DNA of 64,000 nucleotides from contig NZ_LN681225.1 in assembly GCF_000953655.1 (NCBI RefSeq), forward strand, positions 2,755,001 through 2,819,000, given 5' to 3'. Source of the DNA: Legionella hackeliae. GTDB lineage: Bacteria; Pseudomonadota; Gammaproteobacteria; Legionellales; Legionellaceae. Shown here piece after piece: positions 13,901-19,149 of the stretch. The first letter of the stretch is position 1; each line of letters begins with the position of its first letter. Made by a program: the position numbers and the translations under genes. The notes below the pieces were generated by a model. The model was not told where the DNA came from, ran no database searches, and saw only the letters and a program-made list of their open reading frames with translations.

Positions 13901-14986
13901 TCCGCTTATTAATAAAGTCGCTTCTGCCATACCGTAGCAAGGATAGAAAGCATTTTTCTTGAAACCACAAGTTCTAAAATACTCAGCAAACATATCCATT
14001 GTCTTGGCGCGAACAGTTTCCGCACCGTTAAAAGCCACTTCCCAATTTGATAAATCTAAAGAGCTTAACTGTGTTTGAACAATTTTATTTAGACAATAGT
14101 CGTATGCGAAATTGGGAGCTCCGCTTATAACAGGACCTTGGCAAGAAGTTATGGCTTTTAGCCATATTAGAGGTTTTTTTATAAACTCGATGGGACTCAT
14201 TAGAATGGCTGAGCCACCCGAAAAAAGGGGCTCTAAAATTCCTCCAATCAATCCCATATCATGGTAGGGTGGAAGCCAACTTACGATTGTATCATCAGGT
14301 TTAATTTCAAAAGTTTTATTTATTTGTTCCAAGTTATGTAACAAATTAGAATGGCTGACCATTACCCCTTTAGGATTTCCTGTTGAGCCTGATGTATACT
14401 GTAAAAACGCTAAATTATGCTCTGATAAATTTGGAGCAGACCAAAAATCCTGTTCTTTGATTTCTAACTCATCAGTAGCCAACCATGTAACCTGGTCCAT
14501 ATCCCATTCAGCTAGCTTAAGCTCTTTATCCCAGTAATGTTCTGTAAAACGTCTTATAACTGGTAAGTTGTTAATTCGTTTGAGACGGCTTAAGTTATTT
14601 AATTTGGTTATAATTTTTTGAGTCGACAGTAAAAGAGTTGGCTTTGCATTAGAAATTATCTTGCTTAGTTTTTCTGTTAGAGCCAAATTCTGAGGTGGAA
14701 TCACTGGAACAGCTACCGCTCCAGCATACAAGCACCCCCAGTATGCAACTATAAACTCAATACCTGGTCCATACATCAATATGATTCTGTCACCGATCCT
14801 GACACGACGTTTAAGCATTCCTGCAATCGTGCGAGCCCTTTCGTGAAGTACCGAGTAAGTAATTTCTTCTTTGATATCATTATTTATGAAAGAGTATACA
14901 ATTTTATCTGGAGTTGATTTAGCTCTGTTATCTAAGAGGTCAATAAGAGTATGACATTTTGTATCACTGTTCGGTAAATAAATCAT
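1..14986 (-). CDS. Giant FAAL-initiated non-ribosomal peptide synthetase (3' end beyond window)
   Basis: Assembles an N-acylated peptide on carrier domains in the cytoplasm. The start is ATG at 14986, preceded by a strong GGAGG about 6 nt upstream. I read one minus-strand frame of about 4,995 codons; landmark codons at 14986, 13027, 11014, 9853, 6463, 5305, 3271 and 76 all share the same phase, and I met no stop. Domain order: FAAL (1-590), ACP (Ser654), C (HH at 842-843), A1, PCP (Ser1712), E (HH at 1891-1892), C (HH from 2359), A2, PCP (Ser3228), C, A3, PCP (Ser4293), C, A4 cut by the window edge. No termination domain is seen, so the gene continues to the left. It is divergent from a serine-biosynthesis operon. 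Large blocks of modules 1, 3 and 4 and parts of module 2 are near-identical DNA. The family assignment is certain; the product is unknown. Confidence 0.95.
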   Translation of the reverse strand, partial: MIYLPNSDTKCHTLIDLLDNRAKSTPDKIVYSFINNDIKEEITYSVLHERARTIAGMLKRRVRIGDRIILMYGPGIEFIVAYWGCLYAGAVAVPVIPPQNLALTEKLSKIISNAKPTLLLSTQKIITKLNNLSRLKRINNLPVIRRFTEHYWDKELKLAEWDMDQVTWLATDELEIKEQDFWSAPNLSEHNLAFLQYTSGSTGNPKGVMVSHSNLLHNLEQINKTFEIKPDDTIVSWLPPYHDMGLIGGILEPLFSGGSAILMSPIEFIKKPLIWLKAITSCQGPVISGAPNFAYDYCLNKIVQTQLSSLDLSNWEVAFNGAETVRAKTMDMFAEYFRTCGFKKNAFYPCYGMAEATLLISGVKRGAGYFGEKVSRNELGKNKIKKVSNDFDDHHTLVSCGSPIDNIIIVNPENGGLCCESEVGEICFSSPSVTVGYWGQEEETNNTYPILEAFGEKKRYLKTGDMGYIDSNGQLYITGRLKDMMIFRGVNYYPQDIELAVGESHEMIRAGNVVAFSTTEANDETLVVIAEVNPHTLEVGYESVCKSIRKKISETLQLTVHNVVLVPPKTLPKTTSGKLRRQPCKLLWQQNKLDVLHESNQLEIENHFIENLTLKKHSEDNNNLTQFIKDWLSEKTGNIFRGDSTPISSYGLDSIGFIELLQVLSSKVGYQLDTDVVINCSTVEELSEAISTNNLVSKPFSNSVCKSSQPAFSPNQMRIWFHHLLNSQEAHYNIGIAYRFSGNINLNYLELSCQALINRHEILRTLIKSINNDCKFIVLPSIQTPWNTYDITHLNDIEKDSKLKELYYEIIKKPYDFTNGPLIRFAWISIGQDDGLLIIAAHHLICDGWSLKVIVNELSKYYQAFYDEFFEPIPPVEFDFFNYAEKQNKLLELRQQEIIKFWTEELNDCEPILQLPTKIRPEKRLDNFNQHNIRIEEKLALDINNLSKLENITPFNIFLSAYQFLLYSYSQQNKFCIGIPVAGREDYQFANVVGCFVNTIPLKVVINQNYTPSDLFKDVQSRFSKCLKNQNAPINDIISALNISRELNREPLFQALFVFQNIGQPLIEFRNSLGSYYNSVSGELPYDLVFEIHVDATGYNLRINYSTDLHTHESIKRLGLNYVTILEEFTHFPSSPLDKIKFLTNEEEKLQVAWNDTESPYPMDKTVHRLFEEQVERSGGEVAVIYEDKHLTYEELNAASNRLAHYLLEEGVKPETLVGICSERSLEMIVGILGILKAGGAYVPLDPTYPKERLDYMLSDAQTPVLLTQRHLVGELPETAARVVYLDELGEITRGYSEENPSSGVGPSNLAYVIYTSGSTGKPKGVLCAHQGCVNRLLWMQNFCELSREDVILQKTPYTFDVSVWELLLPIISGSQLVFIRPEGHKEPDYLADVISEYNVSIVHFVPSMLQQFLSFKNSLNISNLRQVITSGEALGVQLANLFHQKLPNTRLINLYGPTEASIDVSFYECNHQEDYLVPIGKAIWNTKLYVLDRNLNVLPIGVVGELYIGGDGLARGYLNRPDLTAERFIANPFATREDEALGRNLRLYRTGDLCRYREDGNIEYIGRIDNQVKIRGFRIECGEIESRLLKHSDVKEAVVVAREDKGVDKRLVAYVSFKGTAVETSSLRSFVSEALPDYMVPSAFVVLEEFPLTPNGKLDRKALPAPEYVSEKSYVAPGNEIESRLVNIWQQLLHLEQVGVNDNFFELGGDSILAIQLVSHASKNGIQIQVRDVFQFPTIKNLSTVAKLKSSEEGRIIDERGEVPLLPIQRWFFEQEFPIPSHFNQSILLKINPSVDRVKLEKSIGYVFNNHAVFYMYFDTYLKKQWYLEDRVSFNLIKVDLSGSSDFVKSMQEYTLRLQSSLNLKEGELYKVALFEGAPDGMPRLFLAIHHLVVDGVSWRILLREFEESYNSLLENKLPVLSKEKVSYKEWSLALRKLMKDNPTLITESRNYWLDYCQKASIPKNEMELKSKNVGIDFIDFRLTKEETKILVKDLPVVCRLNVKEILLAVLASAYIKWSGEEALSIFLEGHGREESLVESGYDLQNTIGWFTTLYPIYLDLKGLASDQEALFKSVKEQLRQVPHNGLTYGLLRYYSDKQTKIALEAKEPKILFNYLGQFVEGNNLFEYAEEPVGDNVSVCNRITPAIELNSLIQFEEFRMVLTYDMSSYNRDGMKSLLELYQDELERFINCLDTLREKQWLTPSDLPLTGLTQHDINSNLPHNVINAYPLTPLQEGILFHDLQSQNDGTYVVRLAFLLSSHVSKDKLKKAWEKIIFETEVLRAGVMLKTSKPLQLIYSKVKLPFEELDWSKSENWRDKLKFFLAEEGSKRFNLQIAPLFRLYWINLPKNEHLMIWINHHIILDGWSIMNVLKRLSSYYNQLEENKEFYNTSIPSYKDYVLWVKNQNKQEAKNYWTQLLSEVEEVSSLPIRRQLLELSATQHLIGSERLILSGPKTRELIAWSQKYKLTLNTLIQGVWALLLHQYLGRDKVVFGHVVSGRASELIGIENQVGLLINTIPVCSKINPSDSGLVYLNKLQEQLVESQHYAYVSLAEIKNWIGFGNTRALIDHITVFENYPISQVLISQAKGLDFKEAFVEEQTNYDLTIVGIPGDNIEIRLDYNKNCYAESDIIRLRNNFERLLFSVLENPEGMIFDYAFITQQEIDLLLFGWNNTESPYPMDKTVHRLFEEQVERSGGEVAVIYEDKHLTYEELNAASNRLAHYLLEEGVKPETLVGICSERSLEMIVGILGILKAGGAYVPLDPTYPKERLDYMLSDARTPVLLTQRHLIGELPETAARVVYLDELGEITRGYSEENPSSGVGPSNLAYVIYTSGSTGKPKGVMIEHRSICDRLQWSQEYINLTTQDVFLQQFAMSFDGAVESLFWPLSAGSATLFVQNQVIDFKDFSRLIEKEQVTRLFATPSSLKLMLDSQDQNLNLSLIKTIIFGGELLNKSLVDNAFSKKINSVYNFYGPTECSVLSTAAQIDKSAYFLPSIGRPISNTQCYILNSNFGLVPIGVVGELYIGGDGLARGYLNRPDLTAERFIANPFATREDEALGRNLRLYRTGDLCRYREDGNIEYIGRIDNQVKIRGFRIECGEIESRLLKHSDVKEAVVVAREDKGVDKRLVAYVSFKGTAVETSSLRSFVSEALPDYMVPSAFVVLEEFPLTPNGKLDRKALPAPEYASEKSYVAPRTLLESQIVAIWSEVLGITHIGIQDNFFELGGHSLLATQVVSRVRSVLGKDLALKQLFQYPTVEGLSALLASCEENRLAPISRVSREQPIRLSFAQQRLWFLDKLEPDSPLYNIPVVLHLEGVLNESALEHALNEVLKRHEVLRTNFMTEENGEVYQVISEGRTISLEVEDIRDTLQKDVANYIGKRLEEAAHRPFVLSSDSLVRALLLKVGDEEYWFLLNIHHSVFDGWSMAIMGRELAEFYNAEIEGRGSELSELSIQYADYSVWQREYLREDSEAFKKQMAYWKEQLQGVPTLLEMPTDYPRPAVQDISGGCEVFLIDEELTHRLRLLAEQEQVTLFMILLAALGVLLNRYTEQRELVIGSPIANRNREETEGLIGFFVNTLALRVDIEEELDFRTLLKQVKGTTLDAYQHQDLPFERLVESLGVERSLSYAPLFQVMLVLQNVQEAMLPIEGVSVSLRERDYYRISKFDLTFNFEESPLFLKGEIEYATALFKPATIKRLIEHFVVLLKEIVSNPVARLSELSVITEAERDKIVRAWNDTESPYPMDKTVHRLFEEQVERSGGEVAVIYEDKHLTYEELNAASNRLAHYLLEEGVKPETLVGICSERSLEMIVGILGILKAGGAYVPLDPTYPKERLDYMLSDAQTPVLLTQRHLVGELPETAARVVYLDELGEITRGYSEENPSSGVGPSNLAYVIYTSGSTGKPKGVLCAHQGCVNRLLWMQNFCELSREDVILQKTPYTFDVSVWELLLPIISGSQLVFIRPEGHKEPDYLADVISEYNVSIVHFVPSMLQQFLSFKNSLNISNLRQVITSGEALGVQLANLFHQKLPNTRLINLYGPTEASIDVSFYECNHQEDYLVPIGKAIWNTKLYVLDRNLNVLPIGVVGELYIGGDGLARGYLNRPDLTAERFIANPFATREDEALGRNLRLYRTGDLCRYREDGNIEYIGRIDNQVKIRGFRIECGEIESRLLKHSDVKEAVVVAREDKGVDKRLVAYVSFKGTAVETSSLRSFVSEALPDYMVPSAFVVLEEFPLTPNGKLDRKALPAPEYASEKSYVAPRTLLESQIVAIWSEVLGITHIGIQDNFFELGGHSLLATQVVSRVRSVLGKDLALKQLFQYPTVEGLSALLASCEENRLAPISRVSREQPIRLSFAQQRLWFLDKLEPDSPLYNIPVVLHLEGVLNESALEHALNEVLKRHEVLRTNFMTEENGEVYQVISEGRTISLEVEDIRDTLQKDVANYIGKRLEEAAHRPFVLSSDSLVRALLLKVGDEEYWFLLNIHHSVFDGWSMAIMGRELAEFYNAEIEGRGSELSELSIQYADYSVWQREYLREDSEAFKKQMAYWKEQLQGVPTLLEMPTDYPRPAVQDISGGCEVFLIDEELTHRLRLLAEQEQVTLFMILLAALGVLLNRYTEQRELVIGSPIANRNREETEGLIGFFVNTLALRVDIEEELDFRTLLKQVKGTTLDAYQHQDLPFQRLVESLGVERSLSYAPLFQVMLVLQNVQEAMLPIEGVSVSLRERDYYRISKFDLTFNFEESPLFLKGEIEYATALFKPATIKRLIEHFVVLLKEIVSNPVARLSELSVITEAERDKIVRAWNDTESPYPMDKTVHRLFEEQVERSGGEVAVIYEDKHLTYEELNAASNRLAHYLLEEGVKPETLVGICSERSLEMIVGILGILKAGGAYVPLDPTYPKERLDYMLSDAQTPVLLTQRHLVGELPETAARVVYLDELGEITRGYSEENPSSGVGPSNLAYVIYTSGSTGKPKGVMIEQLSLVNFLTGFSKSVNYKKD
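72..2746. repeat. 2.7-kb direct repeat, copy 1 (A4 N-block, C4, PCP3, A3 C-block)
   Basis: This stretch lines up with 3267-5941 at a constant offset of 3,195 bp with very few mismatches. The length is a multiple of three, so the frame is kept. The repeat ends exactly where the A-domain cores begin: after the KGV of the TSGSTGKPKGV motif on one side and at the PIG before VVGELYIGG on the other. Confidence 0.97.
1985..5175 (-). other. NRPS module 3: C-A3-PCP, predicted L-serine
   Basis: The C domain starts with an LSFAQQRLWFLDKLEP motif of LCL type and has HHSVFDGWS. The A3 core (2747-3268) appears identical in DNA to the A1 core and gives the same serine-type pocket: FDVSVWE, VHFVPSML, SGEAL, NLYGPTEASID. 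PCP3 has Ser4293. No epimerisation domain follows, so L-serine is expected. Confidence 0.8.
3267..5941. repeat. 2.7-kb direct repeat, copy 2 (A3 N-block, C3, PCP2, A2 C-block)
   Basis: Partner of 72-2746. The flanking cores differ: 2747-3266 (serine type) lies between the copies and 5942-6458 (A2 type) lies beyond this one. A whole C-to-A segment was thus duplicated while substrate cores stayed or became different. Confidence 0.97.
5180..8335 (-). other. NRPS module 2: C(DCL-like)-A2-PCP, substrate not assigned
   Basis: The C domain begins AYPLTPLQEGILFH, a start typical of condensation domains that accept a D-configured donor. This agrees with the epimerisation domain just upstream. Its active site is HHIILDGWS (from residue 2359). 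A2 keeps the shared N- and C-terminal A blocks but has a distinct core (5942-6458); the pocket residues by eye are D, G, E, F, I, G, F, V, L and K. I do not recognise this code and give no substrate. PCP2 carries ELGGHSLL with Ser3228. Confidence 0.8.
6459..6977. repeat. A-domain N-terminal block in A2, fourth copy
   Basis: It matches 3267-3785 (offset 3,192) with a handful of substitutions, and its match to A4 extends further, to 6447 (equivalent to position 60). Upstream of 6978 the C domain is unrelated at DNA level. The same N-block is therefore present in all four A domains. Confidence 0.93.
8390..12880 (-). other. NRPS module 1: C-A1-PCP-E, predicted to add D-serine
   Basis: The C domain carries HHLICDGWS (from residue 842) and should acylate the first amino acid. 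A1 pocket residues, aligned by eye to the EntF/PheA positions, read D, V, W, H, I, S, L, I, D plus the A10 lysine. That is one conservative change from the serine codes of EntF and SyrE-type domains. PCP1 has FFELGGDS (Ser1712). The next domain has HHLVVDGVSW, EGHGRE, GWFT and NYLGQF, which mark an epimerisation domain, so the residue passed on should be D-Ser. The DNA of A1 (9954-11531) matches that of A3, whereas its C and E domains are unique in the window. Confidence 0.82.
9954..11531. repeat. 1.58-kb copy of the entire A3 adenylation domain in module 1
   Basis: It matches 2211-3788 at offset 7,743 bp across the C-block, the serine core and the N-block, with only scattered substitutions (for example near 11100-11190). 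Identity stops abruptly at both ends, with a divergent PCP on one side and a divergent C domain on the other. This is consistent with gene conversion or domain transplantation of an A domain. Confidence 0.95.
12915..14986 (-). other. NRPS loading part: fatty acyl-AMP ligase plus acyl carrier domain
   Basis: Residues 1-590 match fatty acyl-AMP ligases: an early IPDRI-like region with YWGCLYAGAVAVPV, the AMP-binding TSGSTGNPKGV, the FAAL-typical WLPPYHDMGLIGG, and GVNYYPQDIE near the C-terminal subdomain. These enzymes activate a free fatty acid as acyl-AMP and load it on a carrier protein without CoA. The ACP follows with SYGLDSIGF; Ser654 (codon 13025-13027) is the expected phosphopantetheine site. 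This makes the product an acyl-peptide with its lipid at the N-terminus. Chain length cannot be read from the sequence. Confidence 0.9.
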
Positions 14987-15591
14987 AATTGCCTCCAAGG
15001 AGGTTATTGAATGGTATGCTAAAGCCACCTAAAAAATTTAGGCACCCAAAACTTATGGAAAATTAATTTAACTAGTGTTTTTAATGCTTCGAGAGGAAAT
15101 ACCCTTAGCTAAGTTGATTTTTTTGATTGAAGTAACGATTACCCATCGTAAAATAGATAAGAAAGGACTAGGCATAGAATTTGTGTCATGTGACTCTGAT
15201 GCTCTAGAATTAGGTTTCATCAGGGGAGTTAATAAGTTTTTACTTAATTCACGATAAAAACTTACACACAGTATCTTACCACAGACTTTTGTTTTGCCAG
15301 ACAGCGCGATTACTAATTTTATTCCATATGGCAAGCTTGGCTTTTTTACTGACCTGAAATTCGCTTTTTTAACGTAAAACATGATAGGAATGTCTCAAAT
15401 TAATTTTCACACTGTATCTGAGTATAGACCACAATATTAGCTTTTCAGTAATAGGTAGGAATACCCAATTTTTTTATCCCAACACAATGCTAGTATGAGT
15501 CGAACAACTATTATCATAGTCTGTAATACAAAATTTTTGAGAATATGTTCTAAAATTATGACAAAGTAAACGAGTATAACCGGATGAAAAA
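14987..15591. promoter_or_regulatory. Divergent intergenic region between NRPS and serine operon
   Basis: Both transcription units must start here. A CCTCC-AA-GGAGG sequence at 14992-15003 overlaps the NRPS ribosome-binding site. A plus-strand reading of 15075-15257 (GTG start, 60 codons, containing KKGLGIEFVSCDSD) vaguely resembles the end of a PilZ-type domain but lacks the N-terminal half, so I treat it as a possible remnant. No convincing promoter boxes were singled out. Confidence 0.4.
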
Positions 15592-16677
15592 ATGAAGAGA
15601 GTAATAAATTTCGGCGCCGGTCCTGCTGCACTACCTGCTTGTATTCTTAAACGAGTCAAGGAGGAATTGCTCAATTGGAATAATACCGGTGTTTCGATTG
15701 TGGAAATTAGTCACCGATCCAAAGAATTCATCGACCTAGGTGAAAAAATTGAGTTTGGAATAAGAAAACTTTTAAGTGTGCCTGATGACTTTGCAATTCT
15801 ATTCTTACCAGGGGGAGGACAAACTCAATTTGCAGTTGTCCCTATGAACTTAGCCAAAGGATTTAGACATGCTAACTACATTCAAACAGGATATTGGTCA
15901 AAATTATCAGTTGAAGAAGGAAAAAAGTATCTGAATGTACACTTGGCTGCTACTAATGAACAATATCCACATAAAATTACAGATACTGAACTTTGGGATA
16001 TCAAAAAGAACGCAGCATTTACCCATTATACCGATAATGAGACTATCTCTGGTCTTGAATTTCCTAGCATCCCAATTTTAGATGGTACCGTTTTAGTAAG
16101 CGATATGAGTTCAAACATATTGACGAGGTATATCAATTTCCAAAAAATTGGTTGTATTTATGCGTGCGCCCAGAAAAACTTGGGAATAGCTGGTATGAGC
16201 TTAGTCATAGTTCGTAAAGATCTATTAGATAGAGCGCTACCTCAAACTCCGTCTGTATTTAATTACGGCTTACAATACAAAAATCGTTCTTTGTTGTGTA
16301 CCCCACCTAGTTTTTGCTGGTACATCGCCTCTCTGATAATTGAATGGCTAGAATCCGAGGGAGGAATAAATGAGATGTCGAAAAGGAGCATGGTAAAATC
16401 AGACCTTCTTTATAATTGCATCGACTCCAGTAATTTATACGTGAACAATATTAATCATGATTATCGTTCCAGAATGAACGTTACATTTCGACTTGTGGAA
16501 AAAGAACTAGAGGCCTCCTTTATCAATGCAGCAAAAAAGGAAGGGCTACTATTTTTGGAGGGGCACAGGAGTCAGGGAGGAGTTCGTGCAAGCCTCTATA
16601 ACAGCATAAGCGAAAATGAAGTAATATCACTATGTAGCTTTATGGACTTTTTTGAAAAGAGTACTAAACGTGTATGA
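15592..16677 (+). CDS. serC: Phosphoserine aminotransferase
   Basis: Converts 3-phosphohydroxypyruvate and glutamate to 3-phosphoserine, the second step of serine synthesis, using PLP. The 361 residues match the family length. The start NFGAGPAALP, the GGGQTQFA phosphate-binding stretch and the YACAQKNLGIAG segment holding the PLP lysine are all family signatures. It is the first gene of a tight plus-strand operon: its TGA (16675-16677) lies inside the next gene. The whole three-enzyme pathway beside an NRPS with serine-type A domains suggests dedicated precursor supply. Whether it is redundant with a housekeeping copy cannot be seen here. Confidence 0.93.
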   Translation: MKRVINFGAGPAALPACILKRVKEELLNWNNTGVSIVEISHRSKEFIDLGEKIEFGIRKLLSVPDDFAILFLPGGGQTQFAVVPMNLAKGFRHANYIQTGYWSKLSVEEGKKYLNVHLAATNEQYPHKITDTELWDIKKNAAFTHYTDNETISGLEFPSIPILDGTVLVSDMSSNILTRYINFQKIGCIYACAQKNLGIAGMSLVIVRKDLLDRALPQTPSVFNYGLQYKNRSLLCTPPSFCWYIASLIIEWLESEGGINEMSKRSMVKSDLLYNCIDSSNLYVNNINHDYRSRMNVTFRLVEKELEASFINAAKKEGLLFLEGHRSQGGVRASLYNSISENEVISLCSFMDFFEKSTKRV

Positions 16678-17425
16678 AAATCATAAATGGCAACCACAAT
16701 TAGCTATTGAAACATTCTTCTTTGATTGTGATTCAACTTTATCCCTTGTTGAAGGAATAGATGTTCTTGCTTCGATGAATGATATTGAAGAAGAGGTGAA
16801 GAAAATAACAAGGCGCTGCATGGAGCAAACAGGATTAAATACTAATGATTACAAAACTCGATTAGATCTTGCAAAACCGACAAAGCAGCAAGTAAAGTGC
16901 CTAGGAAAAATTTACTACGAAAATATTACTCCTGGAGCTAAGGAAGTCATTAAAATATTAAAATCATTCAAAAAGAAAATATTTATATTATCAGGGGGTA
17001 TTCAACAGGCATTGCAGATATTTGCCAAAAAGATTGGAGTTGATGGATCGAATGTATACGGAGTCGAGATTTACTTCGACAGATACGGTAGATATAGCGG
17101 CTTTAGGAAAAACCCTTTAGCTGATAAAAATGGCAAAAGAACAATGATTCAGTTGCTAACTAAACCAGATGAGAAAACATTGTTAATTGGTGATGGAATG
17201 AGCGATTTTGAGGCAGCAAGTTATGTGACAAGATTCGTTGGATTCAGCGGCTCTAAACAGAATAGTTTTTTGAGAAAGCATGCGGAGTTTTGTATAAATC
17301 ACAACAGTTTATTTCCCCTTCTTCCATTATCTCTAACTTCATTCGAAGCAAAAAAACTAACATCAAAAGATAGACTTTACTATGAAAAAGGTTTGGCTGA
17401 CATCGAGAATTTTATCATCGAATAA
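16652..17425 (+). CDS. serB: Phosphoserine phosphatase-like HAD hydrolase
   Basis: Predicted to dephosphorylate 3-phosphoserine to serine, the last step of the pathway. HAD motif I is DCDSTLS, as in phosphoserine phosphatases (DxDST). Motif II is ILSGG, and motif IV is LIGDGMSDFEA. The 257 residues include a helical cap between motifs I and II. Its start overlaps serC: the listed TTG at 16652 or the GTG at 16670 could be used, and coupling through the ATGA-like overlap is likely. Family call is firm; substrate rests on motif I and on serC/serA on either side. Confidence 0.88.
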   Translation: MKRVLNVYENHKWQPQLAIETFFFDCDSTLSLVEGIDVLASMNDIEEEVKKITRRCMEQTGLNTNDYKTRLDLAKPTKQQVKCLGKIYYENITPGAKEVIKILKSFKKKIFILSGGIQQALQIFAKKIGVDGSNVYGVEIYFDRYGRYSGFRKNPLADKNGKRTMIQLLTKPDEKTLLIGDGMSDFEAASYVTRFVGFSGSKQNSFLRKHAEFCINHNSLFPLLPLSLTSFEAKKLTSKDRLYYEKGLADIENFIIE

Positions 17426-17437
17426 AGGAAAACAACC

Positions 17438-18643
17438 ATGTTCAAAATTCAAACCCTTGATAACATGTTAAAGAAAGCATCTATTCACCTCAACTCAAAA
17501 AATTACAACCTAAGTGAATTCATTGATGACCCAGATGCAATTTTGTTACGTTCTACCTCATTACATGAATACTTATTTGGTAAAAACCTAAAGGCCATAG
17601 CACGAGCAGGTACAGGAACAGATAATATACCTGTAAATTATTTAACAAAAATTGGAGTCCCAGTGTTTTTTGCACCTGGAGCAAACTCAAATGCTGTAAA
17701 AGAGTTAGTAATTGCTGCTATATTGATGGGATATCGTAATCTAAGCGAAAGCCATTATTTCATAGACGAGTTAAATGTCAATAAACAATCGAACCAGTTA
17801 AAATCACTTATTGAGGAAGGGAAAAAAAAATTTGTCGGCCATGAAATTCTAGCTAAAACATTAGGCGTAGTTGGACTTGGGTGTATTGGGGTAAAGGTTG
17901 CAAATTCAGCCTTAGCTCTTGGTATGAAAGTTATTGGTTACGATCCGGGCATGAGTATAAACAATGCACTAGATTTAATGCCTGGAGTTCAAAAAACATC
18001 AGAGTTATATGACATTTACAAAAACAGTGACATTGTTACACTACACATTCCTTTAAAACCAGAAACAGCAAACTTTATCAATCAAGAAAGCTTACAGTTT
18101 TTCAAACATAACACTTTACTACTTAATTTCTCAAGAGAAACTATAGTTAATGAATCGGCAATTATTGAATACATAAAGCGCGGCACGCTTATGGGTTATA
18201 TTACTGATTTTCCGACTCGAGAACTGGTAAATTGTAAGAAAGTTTTATGCTTTCCTCATTTAGGGGCAAGTACCGTTGAATCAGAGCAAAAATGTGCTCA
18301 GATAGCAATTAAAAATCTTCAAAATTTTCTGGAAAAGGGGTTTATTGATCAATCAGTCAATTTTCCAAACATATCCCTAACACCAACTTACGAAAAAAAC
18401 TACCAGAGGTTACTGATTATAAACTCTAATACTCCAGGGGCTCTTAGCCAAATAACAACGCAAATTGGAAAATTAGGATATAACATCGAACAAATAACTA
18501 ATAAATCACAAAATGATATTGCCATTAATTTGTTAGATCTTTCAGGTCCTAACATTTCTTTTTCTCAATTTGATAATGTTCTAAATAAAATAGAGTCTCT
18601 AATACGGTTGCGAATAATTAACTCTAACCTCAGCTCGACATAG
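17438..18643 (+). CDS. serA: D-3-phosphoglycerate dehydrogenase
   Basis: Oxidises 3-phosphoglycerate to 3-phosphohydroxypyruvate, the entry step of serine synthesis. The ATG follows AAAGGAAAAC. Seen in order: an N-terminal substrate domain with ARAGTGTDNIP; the NAD fold GVVGLGCIGVKVA; the catalytic Arg in LLNFSRE; the His in FPHLGAST; and a C-terminal ACT-type domain starting near SNTPGALSQI. Its 401 residues suit the ACT-containing short form, so serine feedback is possible. The pathway order is reversed in the operon (C-B-A). No gene follows immediately. Confidence 0.92.
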   Translation: MFKIQTLDNMLKKASIHLNSKNYNLSEFIDDPDAILLRSTSLHEYLFGKNLKAIARAGTGTDNIPVNYLTKIGVPVFFAPGANSNAVKELVIAAILMGYRNLSESHYFIDELNVNKQSNQLKSLIEEGKKKFVGHEILAKTLGVVGLGCIGVKVANSALALGMKVIGYDPGMSINNALDLMPGVQKTSELYDIYKNSDIVTLHIPLKPETANFINQESLQFFKHNTLLLNFSRETIVNESAIIEYIKRGTLMGYITDFPTRELVNCKKVLCFPHLGASTVESEQKCAQIAIKNLQNFLEKGFIDQSVNFPNISLTPTYEKNYQRLLIINSNTPGALSQITTQIGKLGYNIEQITNKSQNDIAINLLDLSGPNISFSQFDNVLNKIESLIRLRIINSNLSST

Positions 18644-19123
18644 CCATAGCCAAATGTTTTTAAGCGGATGAATTTTGATTATGATTTTCTCGCCTTAAAA
18701 ACCATTGTCAAAATAGTTTTATAAGTATGCTAGCCAATTACCAAATTGAAATATAACTTGTCAGAAATAGCATGGATTAATAGGGGTAAAATAATACATA
18801 TTGGGTAAAGTTTTAGTTTGGATTACACCTACTCTGGATTAGAATTAACCTTTAACGTTATCGATCTTTTTATTTATAAATTTTGGAATAGAAGTTTGAT
18901 TGATGAAACTACCTCATTTTCAGAAACTCCAATTTATTTATTAGAGCACTGTCTTGATTACAATATCAATTTTAAAATGAGAAAGGGACAAATTGATAAA
19001 GATGAGTATATTTTTCCGAGAATAACAGAGCAGGATTATTATTAAATGGACAGTGTTGAATTATATTGTGTAAAAGGTGTTATTGAGAAATCCATTGCGG
19101 TCAATATCATTCTATGGACATCA
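18644..19123. other. AT-rich junction between serine operon and mobile element
   Basis: No supported gene. A 75-codon plus-strand reading with a TTG start (18818-19045) has no recognisable motif and a weak start, so I leave it uncalled. This is the most likely place for a boundary between the biosynthetic block and the conjugative element, but I see no attachment repeat here. Confidence 0.5.
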
Positions 19124-19149
19124 AATAAAAAGCCCCAAAGAAGGGGCTT
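19124..19149 (-). terminator. Rho-independent terminator of ardA
   Basis: AAGCCCC (19130-19136) and GGGGCTT (19143-19149) form a 7-bp stem with a 6-nt loop. On the minus strand it is followed by a T-rich run. It overlaps the ardA stop codon. Confidence 0.85.

Noticed and set aside
15068-15382. 104-codon minus-strand reading between NRPS and serC
   Set aside because: No recognisable motif or ribosome site; it overlaps a plus-strand reading that looks slightly more protein-like, and neither is convincing.
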